Shown here: piece after piece, positions 34,966-44,016 of the stretch
How positions within the stretch are numbered: position 1 is the stretch's first letter
Layout: the number at the start of each line of letters is the position of its first letter
Assembly: GCF_049608145.1 (NCBI RefSeq)
Contig: NZ_JBMYXF010000002.1
Coordinates: 86,782-150,781, forward strand
Direction: 5' to 3'
Source of the DNA: Halocynthiibacter sp049608145
GTDB taxonomy: Bacteria; Pseudomonadota; Alphaproteobacteria; Rhodobacterales; Rhodobacteraceae
Length of the DNA stretch: 64,000 nucleotides
Position numbers and translations under genes: made by a program
Notes under the pieces: model-generated
Told to the model about the DNA's origin: nothing
The model's database searches: none
The model's input: the letters and a program-made list of their open reading frames with translations, nothing else

Positions 34966-36651
34966 ATGATTTCCAGAGTTTTTACTGCAGCGTTAAGCTG
35001 CATTGTTCTGCTGTCCGGCATGTCCGGTGCACAGGCATTTTCTATACCAGAGGGCACAGCAAAAGATCAGGGCGTGGCCTTTGGCACCGGGTGCCAGATC
35101 TACGGGTATATGTCCAATAACAACGTGCAGGGTGTATCTGGTTATCTGCAGGTGGGGCCCTGGGTTGGACGTGGATTTGCCGCCGGGGTGTCCTATCATT
35201 TGTGGGGGACCGCCGATTCAAATGTGTCCCTGTCCGGAACAGGCGCGAACCCGACAAGTGGCGGTATCTTCGGCCCGATCACAGAAACCTATCTTGAAAC
35301 GAAATGTGGCCTGACCAATGTCACAAATTTGGATCAAGGCTTTGTGGGCGGTCCTGCTTATAAAGACGCAAGTCGCTTGTTCATTACGTTTCGCGCGGAA
35401 GAAGATGGTAAGCTCTATGACTATTTCGGTGAATTAAACGGTGTCACAGACAGCAGTATCACCGCGACCAAGACGGAAGTTATTGCAAACGTTGAACCGC
35501 CGACGGTTACGCTATCTGGCGCGCCTGCCACTTACTCTGGCACCAGCCCCTTTTCTGTGACAGCGACCTTCAGCGCGGATATGACCGGGTTTGATGACCC
35601 GGCAGCAGATATCACAGCAGTGAACGCCTCTGTCGCGATAGGGGGCGTGGATGATGTTTATACGCTGACCATCACCCCAGACGGGGCGGGAGATATCTCA
35701 CTGATGATCCCGGCCGGTGCTGCGAAAGGCCCGGATGAGACTGAAAACCTGCCGTCAAATACCGTCGAGATTGCAGAGCTTGTCAGCGAACCAGAAACGC
35801 AGAAACATGACGTGTCTGATTTTCTTCAAACCCGTAATGGCCTTTTGGCCAGCAACCAACCAGGGGTGACACGATTTTTGCAGGATCAGGGATGTGGTGC
35901 CTTTTCTGCCGGTGCGTCTGACGGTGGTTCGTCTGCAAGCGGCTGCGTGCAGAACGGATATACGTGGACTGACTTCACGGGATCATGGACAGATGCGCAA
36001 TCCTACACATTGGTCACGATCGGTGCACATCACATGATTGGCCCGGATACGTTGGCAGGTGTGATGATCCAGGTTGATAACTTTGGCTATGATGCAGGCA
36101 ACACCTCAGGCAGTGGCTGGATGGCCGGGCCGTATTTTGCAACGCGACTGGCGGGTCAGAAACTGTATCTGGAAGGGCGTCTTCTGTATGGGCAAACCGA
36201 TAATACCCTGACACCTGATGGGGCGGATGCTGTTGATTTTGAAACCGAACGCTGGCTGACCCAACTGCGCATGAGCGGCGAATATCAGCTGCCACGTATG
36301 GTCCTGACACCGCTTGCCGACCTGACCTACAGCACGGATTGCACCCGAAACACCCCCGAAGAAATTCTGGGCAGTTGTGTGGGTTTGACACAGGTTTCAG
36401 CCGGGTTGGATTTCAAAACGCCGCTGGATGTGAATGTAGGTGCGCTTGAATTGCAGGGCGGATTGTCTGGGATTTATGCAGAAACCTGGGGTGGCCAAAG
36501 TGACTTTGAAGGTGGCCGGGGACGCGCGCATCTGGGCGTGAACTATAGCTATAGCGACAGTCTGAACATCGGGGCTGGTATGTTCTACGACGGTATCGGC
36601 ATTCGCGAAGATGCCTGGGGCGGGCGTCTGACATTCGATCTGAAATTCTGA
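34966..36651 (+). CDS. Autotransporter-like outer-membrane barrel protein with Ig-like domain
   Basis: Encodes 561 residues from the ATG at 34966 (an ATG at 34951 is possible). A signal peptide is present (FTAALSCIVLLSGMSGAQA). A first domain of about 150 residues has a Cys pair (FGTGCQIYGY, ETKCGL). Residues about 180-275 form an Ig-like module (VTLSGAPATYSGTSPFSVTATFSADMTGF). The last 250 or so residues alternate like beta strands and end in Phe (GRLTFDLKF), as outer-membrane barrels do, with the pattern of an autotransporter domain. Function of the short passenger is unknown. Confidence 0.72.
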   Translation: MISRVFTAALSCIVLLSGMSGAQAFSIPEGTAKDQGVAFGTGCQIYGYMSNNNVQGVSGYLQVGPWVGRGFAAGVSYHLWGTADSNVSLSGTGANPTSGGIFGPITETYLETKCGLTNVTNLDQGFVGGPAYKDASRLFITFRAEEDGKLYDYFGELNGVTDSSITATKTEVIANVEPPTVTLSGAPATYSGTSPFSVTATFSADMTGFDDPAADITAVNASVAIGGVDDVYTLTITPDGAGDISLMIPAGAAKGPDETENLPSNTVEIAELVSEPETQKHDVSDFLQTRNGLLASNQPGVTRFLQDQGCGAFSAGASDGGSSASGCVQNGYTWTDFTGSWTDAQSYTLVTIGAHHMIGPDTLAGVMIQVDNFGYDAGNTSGSGWMAGPYFATRLAGQKLYLEGRLLYGQTDNTLTPDGADAVDFETERWLTQLRMSGEYQLPRMVLTPLADLTYSTDCTRNTPEEILGSCVGLTQVSAGLDFKTPLDVNVGALELQGGLSGIYAETWGGQSDFEGGRGRAHLGVNYSYSDSLNIGAGMFYDGIGIREDAWGGRLTFDLKF

Positions 36652-36672
36652 TCAAACCATAGCGAACAAAAG

Positions 36673-36708
36673 AAAACGCCCCGGGAATGAAAGCCCGGGG
36701 CGTTTTTA
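36673..36708. terminator. Bidirectional terminator
   Basis: AAAACGCCCCGGG (36673-36685) pairs with CCCGGGGCGTTTT (36694-36706) around AATGAAAG: a perfect 13-bp stem. It separates the barrel protein gene and the convergent BMP gene. Confidence 0.93.
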
Positions 36709-36724
36709 TTGGATGTTCCGAAAC

Positions 36725-37798
36725 TTAGTTCGGGATGTCGCCTTCGACACCTTCAACATAGAAATCCATGCCGGCCAATGTGCCGTCATCCGCGGTTTCA
36801 CCTTCCGCCAGCCAGACAGAACCGTCTTGCTTGTTCAGAGGACCAGTGAATGCGTGGTATTCGCCGGACACGATGGAATCAGCAATCGCTTGTGCTTCGG
36901 CCTGAACCTCAGCTGGAACGCGGTCAGAGAATTCACCGATCTCAACCATGCCTTCTTTGATGCCATCCCAAGTGCTTGTGCTTTCCCATGTGCCGTCGAT
37001 GACAGCCTGGGTACGCGCGATATAGTACGGTGCCCAGTCGTCGATGATAGAAGACAGACGTGCGGTTGGACCGAACTGTTTCATGTCAGATGCCTGACCG
37101 AACGCCATGATGCCGCGCTCTTCTGCGATGGTCATTGCTGCAGGGGAATCTGTGTGCTGCATGATCACGTCAACGCCCTGTTCGATCAAAGCAGTCGCTG
37201 CGTCAGCTTCTTTTGCTGGATCAAACCAAGTGTAAACCCAGACAATTTTGAATTCGACGTCAGGGTTCACTTTTTGCGCGTGGATGTAAGCAGAGTTAAT
37301 ACCACGGATCACTTCGGGAATTGGGAAAGATGCGATGTAACCAACCTTGTTGGTTTCGGTCATGCGGCCTGCGATGGTGCCCAGAACAGCGCGACCTTCA
37401 TAGAAACGTGCGGAATAGGTGGATACGTTGTCGGCGTTTTTATAACCGGTTGCGTGTTCGAAACGCACGTTCGGGAATTTCGCCGCGACGTTGATGGTTG
37501 GGTCCATGTAACCGAAAGACGTGGTGAAGATCAGTTCATTGCCGGACAGGGCCATTTGGGTCAGAACACGTTCTGCATCGGCGCCTTCAGGGACGGATTC
37601 AACAAAAGTTGTTTCAACCGCGTCACCGAAATGTTCTTCAACCGCCTGGCGGCCCTGATCATGTTCGTAAGACCAGCCAAAGTCGCCCACAGGACCAACA
37701 TAGACAAAGCCGACTTTCAGCGGATCGTCGGCATAAGCCGCGCCACCAAGGCCAAGCGCAAGGGTCGCGCCGGCAAGAATTGTTTTAACAGATTTCAT
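36725..37798 (-). CDS. BMP-family ABC transporter substrate-binding protein
   Basis: Encodes 357 residues. The signal peptide is KSVKTILAGATLALGLGGAAYA. The mature part follows the BMP/PnrA-like fold: KVGFVYVGPVGDFGWSYEHDQGRQAVEEHFGD, NELIFTTSFGYMDPTINVAAKFPNVRFEHATGYK and GVDVIMQHTDSP. These proteins bind nucleosides or purines in the periplasm. It is probably the binding subunit for the permeases and ATPase at 39617-43249, although two other genes lie between. It ends 17 bp from a strong terminator. Confidence 0.9.
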   Translation of the reverse strand: MKSVKTILAGATLALGLGGAAYADDPLKVGFVYVGPVGDFGWSYEHDQGRQAVEEHFGDAVETTFVESVPEGADAERVLTQMALSGNELIFTTSFGYMDPTINVAAKFPNVRFEHATGYKNADNVSTYSARFYEGRAVLGTIAGRMTETNKVGYIASFPIPEVIRGINSAYIHAQKVNPDVEFKIVWVYTWFDPAKEADAATALIEQGVDVIMQHTDSPAAMTIAEERGIMAFGQASDMKQFGPTARLSSIIDDWAPYYIARTQAVIDGTWESTSTWDGIKEGMVEIGEFSDRVPAEVQAEAQAIADSIVSGEYHAFTGPLNKQDGSVWLAEGETADDGTLAGMDFYVEGVEGDIPN

Positions 37799-38065
37799 TA
37801 TTCTCTCCCGTTATGGTCGTTCGATATGCGGTTCGCATCTTTTGTCGGGCCCTGACCGGATAGGGACGGGGCCTGATGCGTTCTGTGGCATATTAGGCAG
37901 GGCGGGGCATGACAGCAAGGATTTATCCCTTAACGATACGTCGCAGGAAAACCCAGAGATGGGCTGTATTCGAAAGATCCCGGGCCCACCGTTTGGGGGT
38001 TCACAATTCAGCAATCTGGCATGTATCAATTGATGAATTGAACTTATCTATAAACGAGTATCCAA

Positions 38066-38812
38066 ATGTCCCAACTTCCCCCTCTAGGCGTAACCAATCT
38101 GGTTGGTGCGTCCTTTTCTGTCCTTAGCAAAAAATACCTTCCACTGCTGATTACAGCCTGTGTTCTGTCTTTGGTCATTGGTTTTAGCATAAATGCACTG
38201 ACACCGATTTTATATGGAACGGGGGGCGTCACAGGGGATTTTGCATTTTATCTGATCTCACTTGCCCTAGGAACGCTACAGGTCGCGATCCAGGTTCTTG
38301 TCTGCGCGCAGATTGTACGCGGGGAACCCATTGATATTGGATCATGTATCAGCCATGCGCTGACATGCCTTGCGCCGCTGGTGGTGCTTTCGATGGTAAC
38401 TTATCTGTGCGTGTTAGCGGGGGCAATGTTGTTGATTATACCTGGTCTTCTCATAGCAGCTATGTGGGCTGTGCTGATCCCTGCAGTTCTTTTTGAGGGA
38501 GCGGGCTTTGGTGGGCTTGGCGTTTCGGCTTATCTGACAAGAGAGTATCGTTGGCCAATTATCGGGGCAGGTATTCTGATATTCGGTTTAATGTTTGTTG
38601 TATTTTTGGTGATGTTGTTTGCTATTGGCTTCAATGCTATCGCAGCCCCCTCAGAACTACTTCTGGCTGAGCCTGTCTGGTTTGTTGCCCTGGAATCGTT
38701 GGTAACGGCAGTATTTCAGGCAATCAGTTCACTATTCTCTGTGCTTCTTTACACACGCCTAAAAGACATCAAAGAAGGTGGCAGTGGAAATGTGGAAGAG
38801 GTCTTTGCCTGA
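38066..38812 (+). CDS. Hypothetical polytopic membrane protein
   Basis: Encodes 248 residues with about six membrane segments (LLITACVLSLVIGFSI; FAFYLISLALGTLQVAIQVLVCAQI; LAPLVVLSMVTYLCVLAGAMLLIIPGLLIAAMWAVLIPAVLFE; IIGAGILIFGLMFVVFLVMLFAIGF; a last one near 215-230). The IIPGLLIAAMW...VLFEG segment is seen in proteins with a glycerophosphodiesterase membrane domain-like fold. No catalytic motif. It is flanked by genes on the other strand and is probably monocistronic. Function unknown. Confidence 0.75.
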   Translation: MSQLPPLGVTNLVGASFSVLSKKYLPLLITACVLSLVIGFSINALTPILYGTGGVTGDFAFYLISLALGTLQVAIQVLVCAQIVRGEPIDIGSCISHALTCLAPLVVLSMVTYLCVLAGAMLLIIPGLLIAAMWAVLIPAVLFEGAGFGGLGVSAYLTREYRWPIIGAGILIFGLMFVVFLVMLFAIGFNAIAAPSELLLAEPVWFVALESLVTAVFQAISSLFSVLLYTRLKDIKEGGSGNVEEVFA

Positions 38813-38827
38813 TCTGACCACGCAAGG

Positions 38828-38854
38828 GTGAGCCTGCGCGGCTCACTCTTTTTT
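38828..38854 (+). terminator. Terminator of the membrane protein gene
   Basis: GTGAGCC (38828-38834), loop TGCGC, GGCTCAC (38840-38846), then TCTTTTTTG. It overlaps the 3' end of the convergent ion channel gene. Confidence 0.88.
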
Positions 38855-39601
38855 GTCGCTTGGATCTGGTTTGGGTTTCTCTTCATCACGCAGGGGGCGG
38901 ATGTTTGTTTGTGTTTCCAGCAATGCAGTGGTGATGATAGCGGAAGGCACCGCAACTGTGCCAAGTCCAATGAACAGGACAAATGACGTGAAAATGCGCC
39001 CGCCTGTGGTGATTGGGAACATGTCGCCATAACCAACCGTTGTGAATGTGGCGATAGCCCACCAAAAGCTTTCTGGTATGGATGTGAAGACATCAGGTTG
39101 TGCTTCGTGTTCAAACAGGTAGATCCCGACAGAACTGATATAAAGCATGACCCCGGCCAGGATCGTGAAGACATAAAGCTCACCACGTACCAGATGCAAC
39201 GCGTCCCGTAGTCGAAACAGGATCAGGGATGAATGGAACGGTTTAAGAAGGCGCAACAATCGCATCAGACGCAGGGTTCGTACCGTTTGCCATGCTGGTA
39301 TCAGCAGCAACAGCGCGGGCAAGCAAGACAATAAGTCGACTAGGCCCCAGAAGCTGAAGATATAGCGCCAAGGTTTATGTGTGCAGGTGACGCGCAGTAA
39401 ATATTCAATCACAAAAACCGCAAGAATGAAGAATTCAAACCGATCAAACCAGATTTTGGCACCCGCGGGAATGCTTGGGATGGTCTCTAGGGCGATCGTA
39501 ACCGCAGACACCCCAATGAGGACATTCATCATTGTCGAAACCCGTGCCCCTACAACTGCATGGGTGCCATCCAGAATTTCAATGATGTCTTGGCGTGTCA
39601 T
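38843..39601 (-). CDS. Voltage-gated-type potassium channel (ion transporter family)
   Basis: Encodes 252 residues: six membrane segments with an S4-like Arg-rich segment (VRTLRLMRLLRLLKPFHSSLILFRLRD, about 105-131) and a pore loop with the K+ selectivity filter TTVGYGDMFPIT. Typical of short prokaryotic Kv-like channels; there is no RCK domain. It starts 15 bp after the stop of the nucleoside permease gene on the same strand, so it may be the last gene of that transcript. Confidence 0.9.
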   Translation of the reverse strand: MTRQDIIEILDGTHAVVGARVSTMMNVLIGVSAVTIALETIPSIPAGAKIWFDRFEFFILAVFVIEYLLRVTCTHKPWRYIFSFWGLVDLLSCLPALLLLIPAWQTVRTLRLMRLLRLLKPFHSSLILFRLRDALHLVRGELYVFTILAGVMLYISSVGIYLFEHEAQPDVFTSIPESFWWAIATFTTVGYGDMFPITTGGRIFTSFVLFIGLGTVAVPSAIITTALLETQTNIRPLRDEEKPKPDPSDKKE

Positions 39602-39616
39602 GGGCGGGCTGCCCCC

Positions 39617-40552
39617 TTAATGCGTCGCGTGAAAGATCTTGCCCAGTGAGGCAGGCGCATTCATCGCGGCTTTGTTTTTATCCGCAGACATGATCACCAG
39701 CACCACGATTGTGATGACATAGGGGGACATGGACAGATATTCGACCGGAACATCAAGGCCCGCCGCCTGAAGGTAAAGCTGCAAAAACGTCACGCCACCA
39801 AACAACCAAGCCCCCAGCAAAACGCGCCAAGGCTTCCAGCTGGCAAACACCACAATCGCCAAAGCAATCCAGCCCGCGCCAGCCGTCATGCCCTCGGTCC
39901 ATTGCGGCACACGCACCAGTGACAGGTAAGCGCCCCCAAGGCCTGCACAGGCCCCGCCAAACATGATCGCCAGCAGACGAATGCGCACAACTTTATAGCC
40001 AAGCGCATGGGCGGCGTCGTGGTTTTCCCCAACCGCGCGCAGGATCAGACCAACACGGGTGTATTTCAGTGTGGCCCAGACCGCAGCAACCAATGCAATG
40101 GCGAAATAGACCAGCAGATCGTGGCTGAATAAGATCGGGCCGACAACGGGCAAATCGGACAGGACAGGCAAGTCAAGTTTTGGCGTCGAAGGCGGTTTGA
40201 TCCCCGCATAGCTTTGCCCCAGAAGGGCCGATAACCCAAGGCCAAACAATGTCAGGGCCAGGCCCGTCGCCACCTGATTAGACAGCAGATATTGCGTCAG
40301 GAAACCAAATAACAGGGCCATTACAGCCCCGCCAATCGCGGCCGCACACATGCCCAGCAACGGGCTGTCTGTGTTGACAGAAATCATAAAGCCGCAGATC
40401 GCGCCAAAGATCATCATGCCTTCAACACCAAGGTTCAGGACACCGGACTTCTCGACCACCAGTTCGCCGATGGCGGCAAACAGAATGGGGGTCGCGGCAA
40501 TCATCATGGTGGTGATCAGAACCACCGGATCAAATGAAGATAAATCCATCAC
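39617..40552 (-). CDS. Nucleoside-type ABC transporter permease (NupQ/YufQ-like)
   Basis: Encodes 311 residues with about nine membrane segments of the BPD_transp_2 (LivH/RbsC-like) family. Recognisable stretches: LFAAIGELVVEKSGVLNLGVEGMMIFGAICGF, LGLSALLGQSYAG, KYTRVGLILRAVGENHDAAHALGYKVVRIRLLAIMFGGACAGLGGAYLSL and AGAGWIALAIVVFASWKPWRVLLGA. The EGMM and ENHDAA motifs fit the guanosine/nucleoside BMP transporters. Its start overlaps the preceding permease stop by four bases. Confidence 0.9.
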   Translation of the reverse strand: MMDLSSFDPVVLITTMMIAATPILFAAIGELVVEKSGVLNLGVEGMMIFGAICGFMISVNTDSPLLGMCAAAIGGAVMALLFGFLTQYLLSNQVATGLALTLFGLGLSALLGQSYAGIKPPSTPKLDLPVLSDLPVVGPILFSHDLLVYFAIALVAAVWATLKYTRVGLILRAVGENHDAAHALGYKVVRIRLLAIMFGGACAGLGGAYLSLVRVPQWTEGMTAGAGWIALAIVVFASWKPWRVLLGAWLFGGVTFLQLYLQAAGLDVPVEYLSMSPYVITIVVLVIMSADKNKAAMNAPASLGKIFHATH

Positions 40553-41724
40553 GCGGTCTCCTTGCCAAATCGGACTTTGAAGTTGGTCAGCACATCCATC
40601 GCCAGAAGGAAGAACAAAAGCATCCCCTGAAAGGCCTGGATTGCCGCCGCCGGGATCGACAGCTGCAATTGTGCAAGTTCGCCCCCGATATAGGTCAGCG
40701 CCATCAAAAGCCCTGCCAGCAATATGCCAACCGGATGCAAACGCCCCAGAAAGGCGACGATAATCGCTGTAAATCCGTACCCGACGTTGAACTTATCGGT
40801 AATCTGGCCCGCTGGGCCGGTGACTTCGAATAGACCCGCAAGACCCGCAAGACCACCAGACAACCCCATGCAGATCACGATCAGCAAGGTCGGGCGCACG
40901 GATGCAAAGCGCGCCGCACGCGGGCTTTCGCCGGTCAATCGGATCTGGAAACCCAAGATGTGACGGGACAGCAGGATATAGGCCGCGATCACCGCAATAA
41001 TCGCCGCAACGACGCCCCAGTGCGCGCCTGTACCTGCGATCAGTTCGGGGTTTGACGTCGCGGAATAATGCGCAAGGTTGCGTGACCCGGGAAAACCGTG
41101 CCCTTCGGGGTTTTTCAACAACCCGTTTGCCATGGATTTCAGGATTTCCTGTGCGATATAGACCAGCATCAGGGATGTCAGAATTTCATTCGTGTTGAAC
41201 TTGGTTTTCAAGATCGCCGGGATCATCGCCCAAAGCGTGCCGCCAATTGCGCCTGCGATCACCATCAAGGGGAAGATGATCCAGAGTTCTGCCGGGTAGA
41301 ACGCCAAGCCCGTGGCCGCACCAAAAATCGCGCCCATAATGTATTGGCCTTCGGCGCCGATGTTCCAGATGCCTGCGCGAAACCCCAAAGATAGGCCAAT
41401 CGCAATCAACACCAATGGCCCGGCTTTGACCAGCAATTGGGGGCGGGAATAGCTGGCGAAATCACCAAACAACGGGTCCCAAAAGATAATGCGGATCGCT
41501 TCCAGCGGGTCTTTGCCAATGGAAGCAAACATTATGCCGCCCACGACCATTGTTAGGACAACCGCTAGCAAAGGGGCTGCGATGGACCAAAGTTTTGAAG
41601 GTTGGGGGCGTGGCTCTAGCCTAAACACTACAGATAAAAGCCAGATCCCTGGCGAAAGAAAGAACAAGGCCAGCGGGTTGCGATCATCTTTTGGGTTCGG
41701 GTTAATGTAGTTTTTAATGGACAT
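40549..41724 (-). CDS. Nucleoside-type ABC transporter permease (NupP/YufP-like)
   Basis: Encodes 391 residues from the ATG at 41724, which has a strong GGAGGTGG site; the frame from 41748 is not needed. Membrane segments alternate with LGFRAGIWNIGAEGQYIMGAIFGAATGLAF and TGESPRAARFASVRPTLLIVICMGLSGGLAGLAGLFEVTG, the signature of the larger permease of BMP-type systems. It overlaps the ATPase gene by 11 bp. With the partner permease it forms the inner-membrane channel for purine nucleosides or related bases. Confidence 0.9.
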   Translation of the reverse strand: MSIKNYINPNPKDDRNPLALFFLSPGIWLLSVVFRLEPRPQPSKLWSIAAPLLAVVLTMVVGGIMFASIGKDPLEAIRIIFWDPLFGDFASYSRPQLLVKAGPLVLIAIGLSLGFRAGIWNIGAEGQYIMGAIFGAATGLAFYPAELWIIFPLMVIAGAIGGTLWAMIPAILKTKFNTNEILTSLMLVYIAQEILKSMANGLLKNPEGHGFPGSRNLAHYSATSNPELIAGTGAHWGVVAAIIAVIAAYILLSRHILGFQIRLTGESPRAARFASVRPTLLIVICMGLSGGLAGLAGLFEVTGPAGQITDKFNVGYGFTAIIVAFLGRLHPVGILLAGLLMALTYIGGELAQLQLSIPAAAIQAFQGMLLFFLLAMDVLTNFKVRFGKETA

Positions 41725-43249
41725 GCGCCACCTCCATACCGTGGGCACCGCCCATCATCAGGCCAATTTCATCCACCGTCAGGCCTGCGGCCGGGCGGGC
41801 ATTAGACAGTGCGCCTTCATTCAGTGCCGCAAATCGGTCGGAAATTTCCATCAACTCATCCAGGTCCTGGCTGATCACAATGATCGCTGCCCCTTTGGCC
41901 GCCAGATCCAGCAAAGATTGCCGGATAGATGCGGCAGCCGAGGCATCCACACCCCATGTTGGCTGGTTCACGACCAGCACATCAGGGTCTTGCAGAACTT
42001 CACGCCCAACCACAAATTTTTGCAGATTGCCACCAGACAAGGATCGCGCCGCATTGGCTGATCCCGGTGTGCGCACATCGAATTTTTTGATGATCTCACG
42101 GGCAAATTCACGCGATGCGCCCCAGTTTACAAAACCCGATTTGGTCAGGTCTTTGCGCACAGCCCCGGTCAAAAGGGCGTTTTCAACCAGGCTCATGTCG
42201 GGGGCTGCCGCGTGGCCCAGCCGTTCTTCCGGGGCGGCAAGAATGGCCAGTTTACGCCGCTCATTCGGGGACAGGTCGCCAACAGCTGTGCCGTTGACCG
42301 TCACCGCGCCATGATGTGTGCGCGCTTCGCCGGAAATCGCGGCAAGCAATTCATCCTGCCCATTGCCCGCAACACCGCCAATGCCCAGAATTTCGCCCTC
42401 GCGCACTTCCAAATTGATATTTTTCAGGCTGGTGCCAAAAGGGTTTGCGCTGGCCATGGACAGATCCGACACAGCCAAGACCACTTCACCCGCATCTTTA
42501 CTGGCGCGTTCTGGGACATGCAGAACTTCGCCCACCATCATTTCCGCCAGTTCACGTGCAGATTTTTCGCGCGGTGTGCAGTTGCCAACAACCTTGCCCA
42601 GACGCAGAACCGTGGCTTCGTCACAAAGACTGCGGATTTCTTCCAGTTTATGGGAAATATACAGAATTGCGGTGCCTTCACGCGACAGCTGGCGCAGGGT
42701 CTGGAACAGAATATCAACTTCCTGCGGGGTCAGAACCGATGTGGGTTCGTCCATAATCAACAGCTTTGGATCCTGCAGAAGACAGCGAATGATTTCCACG
42801 CGCTGACGTTCGCCGGCGGATAGGTTGCCGACAACAACATGCGGATCAAGGGGCAGGCCGTATTCTTCGCTGACAGCCGTGATACGCGCCGCCAGATCCC
42901 CCATTTTGGGCGGGTTTTCCATACCCAGCGCGATATTTTCAGCAACATTCAACGCGTCAAACAGTGAAAAATGCTGAAACACCATGGCAATGCCATCCGC
43001 GCGTGCCGCCCGGGGTTCGGTCGGTTCAAAGCGTTCTCCGCGCAGGGTCATTGTCCCGCTGTCAGGCTTCACCAGGCCGTAGATCATTTTCACTAGGGTG
43101 GATTTGCCCGCGCCGTTTTCCCCAAGCAGGGCGTGAACCTCGCCTTCATGGATTTTAAATCCGACGTTGTCATTGGCAACCACGCCGGGATAGGCTTTGG
43201 TCAATCCGTCCAGATGCAGCAGCACCGGTGTTTCGCCCGTGTCACTCAT
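41714..43249 (-). CDS. ABC transporter ATP-binding protein, two ABC domains (nucleoside uptake)
   Basis: Encodes 511 residues. The first ABC domain has Walker A GENGAGKST, signature LSAGERQR and Walker B LLIMDEPTSVL. The second has LSGGNLQK and LVVNQPTWGVD; there the Walker B/Glu positions are N and Q, as is usual for the inactive-looking second half of RbsA-type ATPases. It energises uptake for the two permeases downstream. Its start overlaps the xdhC stop by four bases (ATGA). Confidence 0.93.
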   Translation of the reverse strand: MSDTGETPVLLHLDGLTKAYPGVVANDNVGFKIHEGEVHALLGENGAGKSTLVKMIYGLVKPDSGTMTLRGERFEPTEPRAARADGIAMVFQHFSLFDALNVAENIALGMENPPKMGDLAARITAVSEEYGLPLDPHVVVGNLSAGERQRVEIIRCLLQDPKLLIMDEPTSVLTPQEVDILFQTLRQLSREGTAILYISHKLEEIRSLCDEATVLRLGKVVGNCTPREKSARELAEMMVGEVLHVPERASKDAGEVVLAVSDLSMASANPFGTSLKNINLEVREGEILGIGGVAGNGQDELLAAISGEARTHHGAVTVNGTAVGDLSPNERRKLAILAAPEERLGHAAAPDMSLVENALLTGAVRKDLTKSGFVNWGASREFAREIIKKFDVRTPGSANAARSLSGGNLQKFVVGREVLQDPDVLVVNQPTWGVDASAAASIRQSLLDLAAKGAAIIVISQDLDELMEISDRFAALNEGALSNARPAAGLTVDEIGLMMGGAHGMEVAHVH

Positions 43250-44016
43250 GATGCGATCTCTCCCGTTTTGTCCCTTATGCGATCTGCAGCCGCTTTGTGT
43301 TCATATGCCAGCAACGTGCCGGCAACGCCAACAGCTATTTCCGCCGGATGTTTGCCCAGGCCCGGATTGCCAATCGGGCAGGTGATCGTGCGGATCACTT
43401 CCGGGGCATGCCCGAGGTCTTTCAATCGTTTCTGAAAACGGATCCATTTGGTGGCAGACCCAATCAGACCACAGGTTTCAAATCCCTTTGTCAGCAGCCC
43501 GTGGCACAGATCAAGATCCAGCTTGTGATCATGTGTCACGATGATGTGGCGTGCGTTTTTAGGAGCATGTGGCACAAGCCGCGCCGGATTTTTCGCCAGC
43601 AAAGGTGTGACATTCTGCGGCAGATTTTCCGGCAGCCGTGACATGTCAAAATCCACCAGCGTTAGATCAAATCCGGGCAGGGGGGCCATGACCTGACAGA
43701 TGGCGCGGCCCACATGCCCTGCACCCCAAATCCATAAGGGGCTGCCATCGGCCCTCTCGGCTTGGGTGTTGGCGGTGAAATTCAGGATAACCGTGCCACC
43801 GCAACATTGCCCAAGGTTCGGACCCAGTGGCATGGTGCGCTGTGTGGTCTCTTTGCCGTCAATCAGCATCTGCCGGGCAATTTTAGCGGCTTCCCATTCC
43901 AAGGCGCCGCCACCGATCGTGCCGTCCTGACCCTTTGCAAAGACACGCATTGTCGCACCTTCCTCGCGGGGGGCAGACCCCATGGTGCGGGCAACGCTGA
44001 CGGTAACCCAGGTCAT
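43246..44016 (-). CDS. xdhC: Xanthine dehydrogenase accessory protein XdhC
   Basis: Encodes 256 residues. XdhC binds and sulfurates the molybdenum cofactor and delivers it to XdhB. The XdhC/CoxI pattern is seen in VARTMGSAPREEGATMRVFAKGQDGTIGGGALEW, LGPNLGQCCGG (Cys pair) and WIWGAGHVGRAICQVMA, a Rossmann-type glycine motif; the end TCPIGNPGLGKHPAEIAVGVAGTLLA is diagnostic. It overlaps both xdhB and the ABC ATPase gene by four bases, tying enzyme maturation and transport into one transcript. Confidence 0.94.
   Translation of the reverse strand: MTWVTVSVARTMGSAPREEGATMRVFAKGQDGTIGGGALEWEAAKIARQMLIDGKETTQRTMPLGPNLGQCCGGTVILNFTANTQAERADGSPLWIWGAGHVGRAICQVMAPLPGFDLTLVDFDMSRLPENLPQNVTPLLAKNPARLVPHAPKNARHIIVTHDHKLDLDLCHGLLTKGFETCGLIGSATKWIRFQKRLKDLGHAPEVIRTITCPIGNPGLGKHPAEIAVGVAGTLLAYEHKAAADRIRDKTGEIAS

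Noticed and set aside
36713..37855. Plus-strand open frame of 380 codons
   Set aside because: It is exactly antisense to the BMP binding protein, whose signal peptide and family motifs are clear; the plus frame is Cys/Phe/Arg-rich and unlike a real protein.
37799..38065. Purine riboswitch before the BMP gene
   Set aside because: No purine aptamer core or paired P1-P2-P3 arrangement could be traced; only a short GGCCC/GGGCC stem is seen.
41714..43249. Loss of function in the second ABC domain (N/Q in Walker B)
   Set aside because: Non-canonical Walker B residues in the second half are normal for RbsA-type sugar/nucleoside ATPases.
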